A DNA stretch of 64,000 nucleotides from Clavibacter sepedonicus (GCF_000069225.1 NC_010407.1:2604001-2668000); one strand, 5' to 3'. Numbered from the stretch's first letter, positions 35,647 through 44,882 are shown. The notes: generated by a model from the sequence alone, not told the origin. Translations and numbers: made by a program.

Positions 35647-36931
35647 CGATGCTCCAGACGGTGACGGGGTCGCCGGCCTCGAGCCGGTCGACGCCCGCAG
35701 GGATGTGGACGAGGTGGGTGGCGGTCGCGTACGCGTGCAGGAGGTGGGATCCGGGGCCGCCGACCGCGACGACCCGGCCGTCGGCGTCGAGGCGCCCGCG
35801 CCGCACCTGGTGCTTGGCGGCGGGCGAGTCGAGCGGCGCGGCGAGCGGCAGCTCGCGGGACGGGCGATCCGGGCGCTGGTGCCCGGCGAGCGCGCGCAGC
35901 ACCGGGCGGAGGAACAGCTCGAACGAGACCAGCGCGCTCACGGGGTTGCCGGGGAAGGCGACCACGGGGATCCGCTGCCCGCCGATCTCCGCCGTCCCGA
36001 GACCCTGCGGCCCGCCCGGCTGCACGGCGACGGAGACGAACTCCACGCCGCCGCCCGCGAGCACGTCGCGCACGACCTCGTACGCGCCGGCGCTCACGCC
36101 GCCCGTCGTGATCAGGAGGTCGACGCCGGCGGCGTCGCGGATCGCGTCGCGCACCCGGTCGGCGTCGTCGGACGCGACCCGCAGCGCGCGGACCTCCACC
36201 CCGGCGTCCGCGAGCGCGGCGGCGAGCGCGACGGAGTTGGCGTCGTGGATCTGCCCGGGCGCGAGCTCCTCGCCGCGGCCGCGCAGCTCGAGCCCGGTGG
36301 AGAGGAGGAGCACGACGGGACGACGGCGCACGGCGACGGTCGCGACGCCGGCGGAGGCGAGCACGCCCCAGTGCGCCGGGAGGAGGCGCGTGCCTCGGGC
36401 GACGAGCACGGCGCCCGCGGCGAGGTCGCTGCCCTGCGCGCGGACGAAGGCACCCGGATCCACGGGCTCGGCGAAGGAGACGGTCGCGTCGGCCGCCTGC
36501 TCGTCGACGAAGCGGTCGGGGGTCGCGGCCTCGATGGGCACGATCGCGTCGGCGCCGGGCGGGACGGGGGCGCCGGTCATGCAGGGGGCCGCGGTGCCGG
36601 GTGCGAGCGGCGCGGGGGCTACGCCCGCGGGGATCCGGGGCGCGATGCGGAGCACGGCGGGACGCGCGCCGCCCGCGTCGGCCAGGTCGGCGGCCCGCAC
36701 CGCGTAGCCGTCCATCTGCGAGTTGCGGAACGGCGGCAGGTCGATGGGGCTCGTGACGTCGTGAGCGAGCACCCGGTCGGCGAAGCGGTGCGGATCCGCC
36801 GCCAGCGCCGCGGCATCGACGGCCAGCTCCTCCGCGGGCAGCTCGGCGAGCGGGGCGAGGAGCGCGGAGACGGCCGCGCGGTGCGCGTCGACCGTGCGTC
36901 GTCGGCGGTCCGCGGGGCGGTCGGGGGTCAT
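35639..36931 (-). CDS. moeA: Molybdopterin molybdenumtransferase MoeA
   Basis: Inserts molybdate into adenylylated molybdopterin. The 430 aa show the MoeA landmarks: PPFRNSQMDGYAV (about residues 65-77), TGAPVPPGADAIVPIE, the LLSTGLELRG and GQIHDANS segments, TTGGVSAGAYEVVRDVL, and the PGNPVSALVSFELFLRP loop. The C-terminal domain ends in WSIDD. It is the first gene of moeA-moaC-mog-moaE, all overlapping. moaA, moaD and molybdate transport genes are not in the window. Confidence 0.95.
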   Translation of the reverse strand: MTPDRPADRRRRTVDAHRAAVSALLAPLAELPAEELAVDAAALAADPHRFADRVLAHDVTSPIDLPPFRNSQMDGYAVRAADLADAGGARPAVLRIAPRIPAGVAPAPLAPGTAAPCMTGAPVPPGADAIVPIEAATPDRFVDEQAADATVSFAEPVDPGAFVRAQGSDLAAGAVLVARGTRLLPAHWGVLASAGVATVAVRRRPVVLLLSTGLELRGRGEELAPGQIHDANSVALAAALADAGVEVRALRVASDDADRVRDAIRDAAGVDLLITTGGVSAGAYEVVRDVLAGGGVEFVSVAVQPGGPQGLGTAEIGGQRIPVVAFPGNPVSALVSFELFLRPVLRALAGHQRPDRPSRELPLAAPLDSPAAKHQVRRGRLDADGRVVAVGGPGSHLLHAYATATHLVHIPAGVDRLEAGDPVTVWSIDD

Positions 36932-37064
36932 GAGCCCATCATCCCCGACGCGGCCGCGTGCTCACGGGTCGATGCCGAGCGTCTCCGCGTGCTCCGCCGG
37001 TCGCCGGCGAAGGATCCGCCCGCGGGCCTTGCCGCGCACCGGTCGCGCGCGGGAGCCTGTGCGC

Positions 37065-37274
37065 ATGGATCCGCACGAGCGCCGCGCCGCCGTCCGCCGA
37101 CGCGTGACCGCCGCGATCGCCGCCGTGCTGCTTGCCGCCGCGATCGGGGTCGCCGCAAACACGTGCGGAGCCGACCTCGGCCTGCTTCTGCTCGTGGCGG
37201 CGTTCGCGCTCCTCACCGCGGGCGCGGGCCTGGGCGTCTCGGCCGTGGGATCCGCCGCGGACCACCCGCGCTAG
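37065..37274 (+). CDS. Possible small membrane protein
   Basis: A 69-aa frame with a basic N-terminus (MDPHERRAAVRRR) and two hydrophobic helices (about residues 15-32 and 39-60), ending in HPR. Its coding pattern is plausible, with high GC at third positions, but no family was recognised and the ribosome site is weak. It is divergent from moeA and upstream of the lower-GC gene at 37350. Confidence 0.5.
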   Translation: MDPHERRAAVRRRVTAAIAAVLLAAAIGVAANTCGADLGLLLLVAAFALLTAGAGLGVSAVGSAADHPR

Positions 37275-37349
37275 TGCGATTTGGCAAGATCAGCACATCG
37301 CGATTCTCCAAAATCACCCGCCGCCGTTTTGACCTGCCATGCTGTTTGC

Positions 37350-38075
37350 ATGGAGAATCTCATCGGCATCATCGGCGTCATGGTCGCGTTTGCTATTTCT
37401 ATCTACTCCCACCGGCAGAATCACCCCAAACGAGAGCTTCGCTACGCGATCGCCCCGTGGAGTCCGCAGGCAGACACGTCGGATGGGACATTAATGCGAT
37501 TGCTGGTGTGGTCAACCGGAAGAGCAGACATTCCCTCAGCGCAGTTTGACAGTGGCCATCCGATAGTCTTCGTATTCAGCGCCCCTGTATCTCCACAATT
37601 TGGAGTGACCGAGACGGCCCCCCAGTGGTCGCCGGCATTCACATCACCGACCGAGTTTCGGATTCCGACGAGACTGCTCCGGACTGACTTCCGCGTCCAA
37701 GTTCCATTCCAGGCAAGCGAGCCGTTCCTCGTAACCGTCAGCAATCCACTTATCGACGTGCCGATCTTGAGAGACTTAAAGGCAGAAAAGACGACAGTGG
37801 CGTCGCAGGAGCATGCAATTCAAAAATCTCGTGCTCGTGCTCGCGTTTCACTCCTCGCCATAGCTTCGTGGTTGACTGCTATCAGTTTTATCACGTTGAT
37901 TGTTGGGGCCGCGATCAGTGGCAACGACGAGACCCTTGGCGCCGGAATCGGAATTCCCGGAATGTTGGCATTTCCAATCTGCCTTGCACTTCTCGGCGTT
38001 GCCGGATTCAAACGCATGCTGACTCGGGTCAAAATACGTCGCAGGGAACGCGCAAATCAATCCCCGGTGAGCTGA
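37350..38075 (+). CDS. Orphan membrane protein, lower GC
   Basis: Not recognised. The 241-aa product has one N-terminal helix (residues 3-20), a middle domain of about 140 residues without hydrophobic runs and with many beta-type segments (STGRADIPSAQF, VQVPFQASEPFLVTV), then a short charged helix and two C-terminal helices (about 168-190 and 200-220) with a basic tail. The base composition is far less GC-rich than its neighbours, and A/T-ending codons are common. It lies alone between moeA and the PEP mutase-like gene, with no mobility gene nearby. Confidence 0.7.
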   Translation: MENLIGIIGVMVAFAISIYSHRQNHPKRELRYAIAPWSPQADTSDGTLMRLLVWSTGRADIPSAQFDSGHPIVFVFSAPVSPQFGVTETAPQWSPAFTSPTEFRIPTRLLRTDFRVQVPFQASEPFLVTVSNPLIDVPILRDLKAEKTTVASQEHAIQKSRARARVSLLAIASWLTAISFITLIVGAAISGNDETLGAGIGIPGMLAFPICLALLGVAGFKRMLTRVKIRRRERANQSPVS

Positions 38076-38156
38076 GGGCAAACTTGCGCAATGCCGCGTG
38101 TCCGCCTCCCGAACCCGCCCCTGTCACGCACGTCCCGGCCGTCCTAGGGTTGGGGC

Positions 38157-38930
38157 ATGACCATCGCCGCCCTCGGGCAGACCCTCGTCGACCTCCACAC
38201 CGCACCCGAGCTCCTGAGGGTGGTGAACGTGTGGGACGCCGTCTCGGCTGCCGCCATCGGCTCGCTCCCCGAGACCAGGGCGCTCGCCACCGCGAGCCAC
38301 TCCATCGCCGCCACCTTCGGCTACGAGGACGGCGAGAGGATCCCGCTCGACCTCCACCTCGACATGATCGGCCGCATCGTCGCCGCGGTCGAGCAGCCGG
38401 TCTCCGCCGACCTCGAGTCGGGCTACGGCGACGCGGGCGAGACCGTGCGCCGCGCCATCGGCGTGGGCGTCGTCGGCGCGAACCTGGAGGACGGCATGCG
38501 CCCCCTCGCCGACTCGGTGCGCGCGGTCGAGGCGGCCGTCGCCGCCGCGCAAGCCGAGGGCGTGCCGTTCGCGCTCAACGCGCGCACCGACGCGTACGTC
38601 CTGGGCGGCGATCGCGACCGGTCCGACGTCCTCGCCGACGCCGTCGAGCGCACCCGCGCCTACATGGCGGCGGGCGCCACGAGCGTCTTCGTGCCCGGCC
38701 CGCTCACGGAGGACGAGGTGCGCACCCTCGTCGAGGCCGTCGGCCCGCAGCGGCTCACGGTCATCGGCGTCCCCGGATCCCTCTCCCCCGCGCGCTTCGA
38801 GGAGCTCGGCGTCGGACGCATCTCCTACGGCCCGTGGACCCAGCGCGTCGCGCTGACCGCGCTCCAGGACACGGCGAAGGACCTCTACGCGGGCGGCGCG
38901 CTGCCCAAGGGGACGCGGCCGCTCAACTGA
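38157..38930 (+). CDS. Isocitrate lyase/PEP mutase superfamily protein
   Basis: The 257-aa TIM-barrel enzyme has VVNVWDAVSA at the N-terminus (about residues 21-30), the SADLESGYGD metal-binding segment (about 82-91), GANLEDG (about 102-108) and NARTDAY (about 140-146), all typical of PEP phosphonomutase/2-methylisocitrate lyase relatives. The catalytic KKCGH of true isocitrate lyases is absent. Substrate unknown; carbon-carbon or carbon-phosphorus lyase chemistry on a 2-oxo or oxalate-like acid is expected. It stands alone, convergent with the ACR3-like permease gene. Confidence 0.88.
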   Translation: MTIAALGQTLVDLHTAPELLRVVNVWDAVSAAAIGSLPETRALATASHSIAATFGYEDGERIPLDLHLDMIGRIVAAVEQPVSADLESGYGDAGETVRRAIGVGVVGANLEDGMRPLADSVRAVEAAVAAAQAEGVPFALNARTDAYVLGGDRDRSDVLADAVERTRAYMAAGATSVFVPGPLTEDEVRTLVEAVGPQRLTVIGVPGSLSPARFEELGVGRISYGPWTQRVALTALQDTAKDLYAGGALPKGTRPLN

Positions 38931-38964
38931 CCCGCATCGCACGGCGCTCCGGCCCCCGTCCGCA

Positions 38965-40098
38965 TCACACGGTGGGCGCGGGTTCGCGAGCGGCGATCCG
39001 CCTCACCCGCGCGGGGCGCCGTCGGGTGAGGAGCCACGTGATGCCCGCGAGGTGCGGGAACTCGATGAGCATGCCGATCACGATGGACGCCGCGACGAGC
39101 GGCTCGTCCGGCAGCGCCACCGTCGTCAGCGCCAGCATGAGCGGCGCGTTGCGCGCCGCGGTGGTCATCGCGAGGAGCGCACGCTGCGGGTGGGCGAATC
39201 CGAGCGCGCGGGCGATCCGGTCCACCAGCGTGTAGCCGAGGGCGAAGAAGAGGATCACCGCCCCGAGCAGCGCCGCGAACGCATCCGCGTGGTCACGGAT
39301 GGTGCCGACGTTCGCCGCGAAGATCTGCACGATGAGGGCCGCGATGACCAGTGGCACGAGTCGGCCCGTGACCGCGCGGATGCGGAGGCCCGCGCCGCGC
39401 GGAAGCAGCAGCGCGACCGCCAGCCGGATCCCGAGGGCGAGCGACGCGGGCACGACGCACCAGCGCACGAGCGTCTCCGCGATCACGAGGGGATCCGCGA
39501 CGGCCGGCGTGTGCACGAGCGCGCTGAGGAGGAAGGGATAGGCCAGCAGCTGCGTGACCATGTTGATCGGGAGGAGCACCGCCCCGAGGGACGTGTCGCC
39601 GCCCGCCAGCCGGGTGAAGCCCAGGAACCAGTCCGTGCACGGCGCGGTGAAGTAGATGACGACGCCCGCGAACAGCAGCGGGGCGCCGGACAGGAAGAGC
39701 GAGGCGATCCCGAAGCCCAGCAGGGGCATGAGCACGAAGTTCGCGAGCCAGGCGGCGCCGAGCACCCGCGACGCTCCGCGCAGTCGCAAGCGCCGGAGGC
39801 CGGAGAGGTCGAGCTCGGAGAACAGGACGGTCACGAGCACCAGCACGGTGGGATCCACCCCGTCACCGAGCGCCGCCCCCGTGTCGGGGCTCGCGATGCC
39901 GACGAGCGAGCCGAGCGCGATCGCGCCGAGGAAGAGGAGGAGGGAGCGGGCGGGGATCCGGACGCCGTCCGTGAGGGCCGGTCGCGTCGCGTCCCCGCCT
40001 CCCGACGACGCGTCGTCCGCGCGGACGCCACCGCTCCCGCCGTCCGCGCCGACACCGCCGCTCCCGCCGACCCGGCCGCTCCCGCTCAGCATGCGCAT
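38965..40098 (-). CDS. ACR3/BASS-type permease, probable arsenite efflux
   Basis: The 377-aa protein begins with a Gly/Ser-rich cytoplasmic segment (about residues 1-45), followed by about ten helices of the bile-acid:sodium symporter / ACR3 superfamily. YFTAPCTDWFLGFTRLAGGD (about 149-168) contains the conserved Cys (C154) expected for arsenite carriers of this group, and a second family mark is the RNAPLMLALT segment in the C-terminal half. The start, ATG 40098 or 40092, overlaps the end of the upstream flavoprotein gene. The pairing with an ArsO-like protein supports an arsenical or metalloid role. No ArsR gene adjoins it, so substrate and regulation are open. Confidence 0.8.
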   Translation of the reverse strand: MRMLSGSGRVGGSGGVGADGGSGGVRADDASSGGGDATRPALTDGVRIPARSLLLFLGAIALGSLVGIASPDTGAALGDGVDPTVLVLVTVLFSELDLSGLRRLRLRGASRVLGAAWLANFVLMPLLGFGIASLFLSGAPLLFAGVVIYFTAPCTDWFLGFTRLAGGDTSLGAVLLPINMVTQLLAYPFLLSALVHTPAVADPLVIAETLVRWCVVPASLALGIRLAVALLLPRGAGLRIRAVTGRLVPLVIAALIVQIFAANVGTIRDHADAFAALLGAVILFFALGYTLVDRIARALGFAHPQRALLAMTTAARNAPLMLALTTVALPDEPLVAASIVIGMLIEFPHLAGITWLLTRRRPARVRRIAAREPAPTV

Positions 40099-41210
40099 TC
40101 CACGCCGCAGCAGCTGAGGTCGTCCGTCAGCATCCCGGCCTCGCGCCACAGCTCGAGGCCCGCGCAGTCGGCGCCCAGCCGCTCGCCGATCACCCGGGCG
40201 ATGTGCGCGAAGCGCTGGCGGTACTTGTAGACGAAGCAGAAGCGCACGTCCCCGTGGCGCACCGCGGGCCCGGACAGGAAGAGGCCGGGGACGACCGTCG
40301 ACTCGTCGTCCTCCGTCAGGAGCGGCCACCCGTCGTCGCGTCGCGCGAAGAGCTCGGACACGGGTCCGAGGCCCGGGCCGAAGCCGGTGGCCAGGACAGG
40401 GCGTGAGTCGGAGTCGAGGGCCGTGGCCCCGGAGACCTGCACCAGGTGGCCGGCGCCCGCCGGCCGGATGCCGACGACGCGCGCGTCGCCGACGAGGGTC
40501 AGACGGCCGGTCGCGACCGCGGCGGCGAGGCGCTGCACGGACCGCGGCGCCAGGCGGTACGACGGGTCGGATCCGCTGCCCGGCGCCCAGGGATGCTTAG
40601 GATCGACGACAGTCACCTCCGCGCCGAGCGCGACGTGGTGGCACGCGATGTCGATGCCGGACTCGTAGCCGCCGATGACGACGAGCCGGCCGGTGCGGGG
40701 CTCCCACGCCGCCGCCGCCGCCGAGTGGTCAGCGAGCTGCCCGCCCGCGAAGCGCGCCGCAGCGGGATCGTGGAACTCGCCTCCCGCCCACACGACCGTG
40801 CGCGCCCCCACCGTTCCGCGGTTCGTCTCGACGCGGAAGCCGTCGTCGCCGGGCGTGACCTCGGTGACCTCCGTCCCGGTCATGAGCGGCACGGGGAAGT
40901 GCCGGGCGACTCCGGCGAGGTACCGCGCGTACTCGGATCCGCTCGGGTAGTCGACGCCCAGCGAGTACGCGGGCGAGGTGGAGGGGTGGATCGCGTTCAG
41001 GTCCGTGGCACCGAACCCGTTACCGGTGAACGACGGGGAGAGGAAGCGCTGGCGCTCCGGCCAGCGCCGGAAGGTCTCGCCGACGGATCCGCGCTCCACC
41101 ACTCCGGAGCGCAGCCCGTCCACGGCGTCGAGGGCGATGGCGGTGCCGAGGCCGGCTGGGCCGGCCCCTATCACGAGTGCGTCGAGGATCTGCGGGAGGG
41201 AGGAGGGCAT
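40086..41210 (-). CDS. ArsO-like flavin-dependent monooxygenase
   Basis: The 374-aa protein has an N-terminal FAD Rossmann motif VIGAGPAGLG (residues 13-22) and a second nucleotide motif VVIGGYESGID (about 166-176), as in flavin-containing monooxygenases. DPKHPWAPGSG and the LSPSFTGNGFG loop fit the ArsO group. It ends in SCCGVECAC (residues 366-374), four cysteines in nine residues, which suggests metal or arsenic binding. It overlaps the ACR3-like gene. A Zur/Fur-type box lies in its upstream region. The oxidation substrate is not known. Confidence 0.82.
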   Translation of the reverse strand: MPSSLPQILDALVIGAGPAGLGTAIALDAVDGLRSGVVERGSVGETFRRWPERQRFLSPSFTGNGFGATDLNAIHPSTSPAYSLGVDYPSGSEYARYLAGVARHFPVPLMTGTEVTEVTPGDDGFRVETNRGTVGARTVVWAGGEFHDPAAARFAGGQLADHSAAAAAWEPRTGRLVVIGGYESGIDIACHHVALGAEVTVVDPKHPWAPGSGSDPSYRLAPRSVQRLAAAVATGRLTLVGDARVVGIRPAGAGHLVQVSGATALDSDSRPVLATGFGPGLGPVSELFARRDDGWPLLTEDDESTVVPGLFLSGPAVRHGDVRFCFVYKYRQRFAHIARVIGERLGADCAGLELWREAGMLTDDLSCCGVECAC

Positions 41211-41248
41211 CGGGCACGGCTTTCCGGTCGGGGTGCGTCAAGACTAGT

Positions 41249-41263
41249 CGCGAATGATTCTCA
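41249..41263. promoter_or_regulatory. Candidate Zur/Fur-type operator
   Basis: Between the divergent flavoprotein gene (start 41210) and mtnP (start 41359), the sequence CGCGAATGATTCTCA resembles the actinobacterial Zur/Fur palindrome TGAnAATnATTnTCA. The right half (AATGATTCTCA) is complete; the left end is degenerate. It lies 39 bases before the flavoprotein start, a likely promoter position. No site was tested, and one degenerate half lowers confidence. Confidence 0.4.
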
Positions 41264-41358
41264 ATAAGGTGGGGTGTGCACGAGCCGCATGCGGGCGCCC
41301 GGGCCGGGACGCCCGGGCGGGCCTGATTGACTGGGGCGACGACCCGAAGGAGCACGAC

Positions 41359-42297
41359 GTGACCGACACCCCCGCCCCGGCGACCGCCGCATCCGTCCCC
41401 CGCGCGGAGGTCGGCGTCATCGGCGGATCCGGCCTGTACTCCCTCCTCGACCCGGCGACCAGCGAGTCGCACCGGATCCAGACGCCGTTCGGCCCCACCT
41501 CGAGCGAGGTGACGGTCGGCGAGCTGGCCGGGCGCCGGGTCGCGTTCCTCACCCGGCACGGTGCGGACCACTCGGTCGCGCCGCACCTCATCGACTACCG
41601 GGCGAACATCTGGGCGCTCGCGTCGCTCGGCGTCTCCGCCATCGTGTCGTCGTCGGCCGTGGGCGGCGTCTCGCCGGACTACCCGCCGGGATCGCTCGTG
41701 CTCACCGACCAGCTCCTCGACCGCACGTGGGGCCGCCCCGACACCTTCTTCGACGCCGGCGTCGTGCAGCACCTCTCCGCCGCGGATCCCTTCGACCCCG
41801 AGCTGCACGCCCGCGCAGCCGCCGCGCTCGTGGAGCTCGAGGGCGGCGACCGGGCGGATCCCGCGGGGCCGCTGCGCACCTCGGGCACCGTCGTCGTGAT
41901 CCAGGGCCCGCGCTTCTCGACGCGCGCCGAGTCGCTGTGGTTCCGCCAGGCGGGCGCGCACATCGTGAACATGACGCAGTACCCCGAGGTCGTGCTGGCG
42001 TCGGAGCTCAACATCGGCACGGTCAACCTGTCGTTCGTCACCGACGCGGACGCAGGCCTCGCGCCCCTGCCCGGCGAGCAGGGCGACGCCGTCACGGCCG
42101 ACCTGGTGTTCGCCCGCTTGCGGGACGCGCAGCCGCGCATCGTGCGGGCGATCGAGGCGGTCGTCCGGGCGATCCCCGACGACTACCGCGGCCGGCCGCT
42201 CATCGACCCGGACGCCGTCGCGTCCGTGCTCGGGCGGCCCGTCACCGGCGCGACCGGCGACGCCGGCGCGACCGACCCGACGGGCGCGCGCTCGTGA
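41359..42297 (+). CDS. S-methyl-5'-thioadenosine phosphorylase family (MtnP-like)
   Basis: Phosphorolysis of methylthioadenosine to adenine and methylthioribose-1-phosphate, recycling the polyamine and ethylene by-product. The 312-aa product has GVIGGSGLYSL (about residues 19-29), TRHGADHSVAPHLIDYRANI, SSSAVGGVSPDYPPGSLVL and IQGPRFSTRAES, followed by NMTQYPE, all standard for MTAP/PNP family 2. GTG 41359 was chosen because AAGGAG lies seven bases upstream and the protein then starts normally. Its stop overlaps the epimerase GTG. Confidence 0.92.
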   Translation: MTDTPAPATAASVPRAEVGVIGGSGLYSLLDPATSESHRIQTPFGPTSSEVTVGELAGRRVAFLTRHGADHSVAPHLIDYRANIWALASLGVSAIVSSSAVGGVSPDYPPGSLVLTDQLLDRTWGRPDTFFDAGVVQHLSAADPFDPELHARAAAALVELEGGDRADPAGPLRTSGTVVVIQGPRFSTRAESLWFRQAGAHIVNMTQYPEVVLASELNIGTVNLSFVTDADAGLAPLPGEQGDAVTADLVFARLRDAQPRIVRAIEAVVRAIPDDYRGRPLIDPDAVASVLGRPVTGATGDAGATDPTGARS

Positions 42298-43358
42298 GCG
42301 ACGGGATCCTCCTCGTCACGGGAGGCGCCGGGTTCATCGGCGGCGCGATCGTCCAGGCCGCGCTCGAGGAGGGGCGGCGCGTGCGCGTGCTCGACTCGCT
42401 GCGCGCCGACGTGCACGGCGGCGCGCCGGAGATCGACCCGCGCGTGGAGCTCGTCCACGGTGACGTCACCGATCCGGATGCCGTGGCCCGCGCGCTCGAC
42501 GGCGTCGACGTCGTGTGCCATCAGGCCGCGAAGGTCGGCCTCGGCGTCGACTTCCTCGACGCCCCCGACTACGTCGCCACGAACGACGGGGGCACCGCGG
42601 TGCTCCTCGCCGCGATGACCCGCGCGGGCATCGACCGGCTCGTGCTCGCGAGCTCGATGGTCGTCTACGGCGAGGGCGCATACGAGGGCGCCTACGGGCC
42701 GGTGCGGCCGCCTGCGCGACGCGTCGCCGACCTCGACGCGGGGCTCTTCGACCCGGTCGATCCCGCGACGGGCGAGCCGCTCGTACCCACGCTCATCGGC
42801 GAGGACGTGCCGCTGGATCCGCGCAACGTCTACGCCACCACCAAGCTCGCGCAGGAGAACCTCGCGAGCTCGTGGACCCGCGCCACGGGCGGCCGCGCGG
42901 CCGCCCTCCGCTACCACAACGTCTACGGGCCGGGCATGCCGCAGAACACGCCCTACGCGGGCGTCGCGTCGCTGTTCCGCTCGGCGCTCGCACGCGGCGA
43001 GGCCCCGCGCGTCTTCGAGGACGGTCGGCAGCGCCGCGACTTCGTGCACGTCCGCGACGTCGCCGGCGCGAACCTCGCCGCGCTCGTCTGGACCGCGGAA
43101 CGCGAGGCGGGATCCTTCCGGGCCTTCAACGTCGGCAGCGGCACCGTGCACACCATCGGCGAGATGGCGGAGGCGCTCGCACGGGAGGCCGGCGGATCCG
43201 CGCCCGTCACCACGGGCGAGTACCGGCTGGGCGACGTGCGCCACATCACGGCCTCGTCCGACAGGCTCCGCGCGGAGCTCGGCTGGGAGCCGCGCATGAC
43301 CTTCGAGGAGGGCATGCGCGAGTTCGCGACGGCGCCGCTGCGGAGCGCGGTCGCCTGA
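42294..43358 (+). CDS. NAD-dependent sugar epimerase/dehydratase
   Basis: Extended short-chain dehydrogenase (354 aa) with GGAGFIGG (about residues 10-17) at the N-terminus, the DVVCHQAA segment near 80, the catalytic SSMVVYGEG region and YATTK (the Tyr-x-x-x-Lys pair). HNVYGPGMPQNT and RDFVHVRDVA are typical of nucleotide-sugar 4-epimerases and dehydratases. The sugar is unknown. GTG 42294 overlaps the mtnP stop (GTGA), so the two genes form an operon, although no common pathway is evident. Confidence 0.9.
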   Translation: MSDGILLVTGGAGFIGGAIVQAALEEGRRVRVLDSLRADVHGGAPEIDPRVELVHGDVTDPDAVARALDGVDVVCHQAAKVGLGVDFLDAPDYVATNDGGTAVLLAAMTRAGIDRLVLASSMVVYGEGAYEGAYGPVRPPARRVADLDAGLFDPVDPATGEPLVPTLIGEDVPLDPRNVYATTKLAQENLASSWTRATGGRAAALRYHNVYGPGMPQNTPYAGVASLFRSALARGEAPRVFEDGRQRRDFVHVRDVAGANLAALVWTAEREAGSFRAFNVGSGTVHTIGEMAEALAREAGGSAPVTTGEYRLGDVRHITASSDRLRAELGWEPRMTFEEGMREFATAPLRSAVA

Positions 43359-43508
43359 GGAGCCGAGCGCGACCTGCGGTGCCGCCTCGACCACGTCGGC
43401 CGTCCTGGCAGCGGATCTCGCGCGAGTGGCACCCGGGTGCTCGTCGCGCTCCGGCCCCGGCACCTGCGACGGACGAGATCGGGGCCGCATGCTCGCCAGA
43501 CTGGGGGC

Positions 43509-43958
43509 ATGACCTCCGCTTCACCTCGCAGCGTGAGCCGCCGCTCCGGCCTCGCCCTCGCCGTCGCCGCCGCGTCGCTCGCCCTCGCCGGCTGCTCGGG
43601 CATCACCGACGACCTCGCCGACATCTACGCGATCACCTACGAGGTGACGACCGCCGGGCCCGCCGACGGCGGCCTGACGGACGTCTCGTACGCCGAGGCC
43701 TCCCATCGCGGACGCCCGTCGATCGTGAAGGAGGTCGGGCAGGCGTCGCTCGCGCCCGGCGACGACTCCGCGAGCTCGGTCTGGTCGGTGGAGTCCGTCG
43801 TCACCGCCGAGGACTGGGCGTTCGTGCAGGCGACGCCGGCGGACGGCGAGGCGCTGACCTGCCGGATCCTCGTCGACGGCGTGAAGGAGATCGCGACCTC
43901 GACCGCGGCGCCCGGCCAGCCCGTGAGCTGCCAGGTCCCGACGGCGCCGTTCGGCTGA
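43509..43958 (+). CDS. Lipoprotein with MmpS-like domain
   Basis: The 149-aa product has a lipoprotein signal: basic start (SRRSGLA), hydrophobic core and lipobox LALAGC with C29. The remaining 120 residues are beta-type. YEVTTAGPADGGLTDVSYAE and DGEALTCRILVDGVKEIATS, together with a second Cys near the end, resemble the outer domain of mycobacterial MmpS proteins. No MmpL partner is near. ATG 43509 lies 150 bases after the epimerase. Extracytoplasmic and membrane-tethered; function unknown. Confidence 0.8.
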   Translation: MTSASPRSVSRRSGLALAVAAASLALAGCSGITDDLADIYAITYEVTTAGPADGGLTDVSYAEASHRGRPSIVKEVGQASLAPGDDSASSVWSVESVVTAEDWAFVQATPADGEALTCRILVDGVKEIATSTAAPGQPVSCQVPTAPFG

Positions 43959-44016
43959 GCGCGCGGACTGCAGCGACCGCGTCGGGGGCCTGCGCAGCCG
44001 ACGCGGCCGGATCCCG

Positions 44017-44805
44017 TCAGTACTTCGCGGACTGCCCGCCGTCGATCGGCAGCACGGCCGCGTTGACGTACGCCGCGTGGTCCGAGAGCAGGAACGCGAC
44101 GACCGAGGCGATCTCCTCGGCCTCGCAGTAGCGCTTGGTGGGGTTGCCCTGGATGAACTGCTCGGCGAAGCCCCGCGGGTCGTCCGCGTCGCTCTGCTTC
44201 ATGGACGCCTCCACCATGGGCGTCCAGATGGCTCCCGGCGCGATGGCGTTGATGCGGATGCCGAACTGCCCGTACTCGACGGCGGAGTTGCGGGTGAGGC
44301 CGACGACGCCGTGCTTCGCGGCCGCGTAGCCGGACTGGTTGCCGACGCCGCGGATCCCGCCGACGCTCGCGGTGTTCACGACCATGCCGGAGCCCTGCTC
44401 GCGCATGACGGCGAGGACCTTCTCGAGTCCAAGGAACACGCCGCGGAGGTTGATCGCGACGACCCTGTCGAACTCGGCGGCCGTGAAGTCCTCGGTGAGG
44501 TTCTGGCGGCCCTCGATGCCGGCGTTGTTGAAGAAGCCGTCGATGCGGCCGAAGCGCTCGACGGTCTGGCCCACGTACGCGTCGACGTCGGACTCCTTCG
44601 ACACGTCGGCGAGAACGGTGAGGATCTCGGCGTCCGGCGTCGCGGCCGTGACGGCGGCGACGGTGTCGGCCAAGCCGCCCTCGGAGATGTCGACGAGGGC
44701 GAGGCGCGCGCCCTCGGCGGCGAGGCGGACGGCGGCGGCGCGGCCGAGGCCGGAACCTCCGCCGGTGATGAGGACGACCTTGTCGGTGAAGCGGGTGGTG
44801 GTCAT
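44017..44805 (-). CDS. Short-chain dehydrogenase/reductase
   Basis: Classical SDR, 262 aa. LITGGGSGLGRAAA (about residues 12-25) binds NAD(P)H, with D at about 38 (VDIS) suggesting NAD(H). NNAGIEG, the NTASVGG serine and the YAAAKHG tyrosine/lysine form the catalytic set, and LPIDGGQSAKY ends the protein. An AGGAG site precedes ATG 44805. Substrate unknown. Convergent with the MmpS-like lipoprotein gene. Confidence 0.92.
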   Translation of the reverse strand: MTTTRFTDKVVLITGGGSGLGRAAAVRLAAEGARLALVDISEGGLADTVAAVTAATPDAEILTVLADVSKESDVDAYVGQTVERFGRIDGFFNNAGIEGRQNLTEDFTAAEFDRVVAINLRGVFLGLEKVLAVMREQGSGMVVNTASVGGIRGVGNQSGYAAAKHGVVGLTRNSAVEYGQFGIRINAIAPGAIWTPMVEASMKQSDADDPRGFAEQFIQGNPTKRYCEAEEIASVVAFLLSDHAAYVNAAVLPIDGGQSAKY

Positions 44806-44882
44806 GGGGTCTCCTGACGAGTGGGGCGGCGGCCCGCGTCTCGTGGGCGGAGCCACCGATCCATGCGATCGCATGGCCCTAC

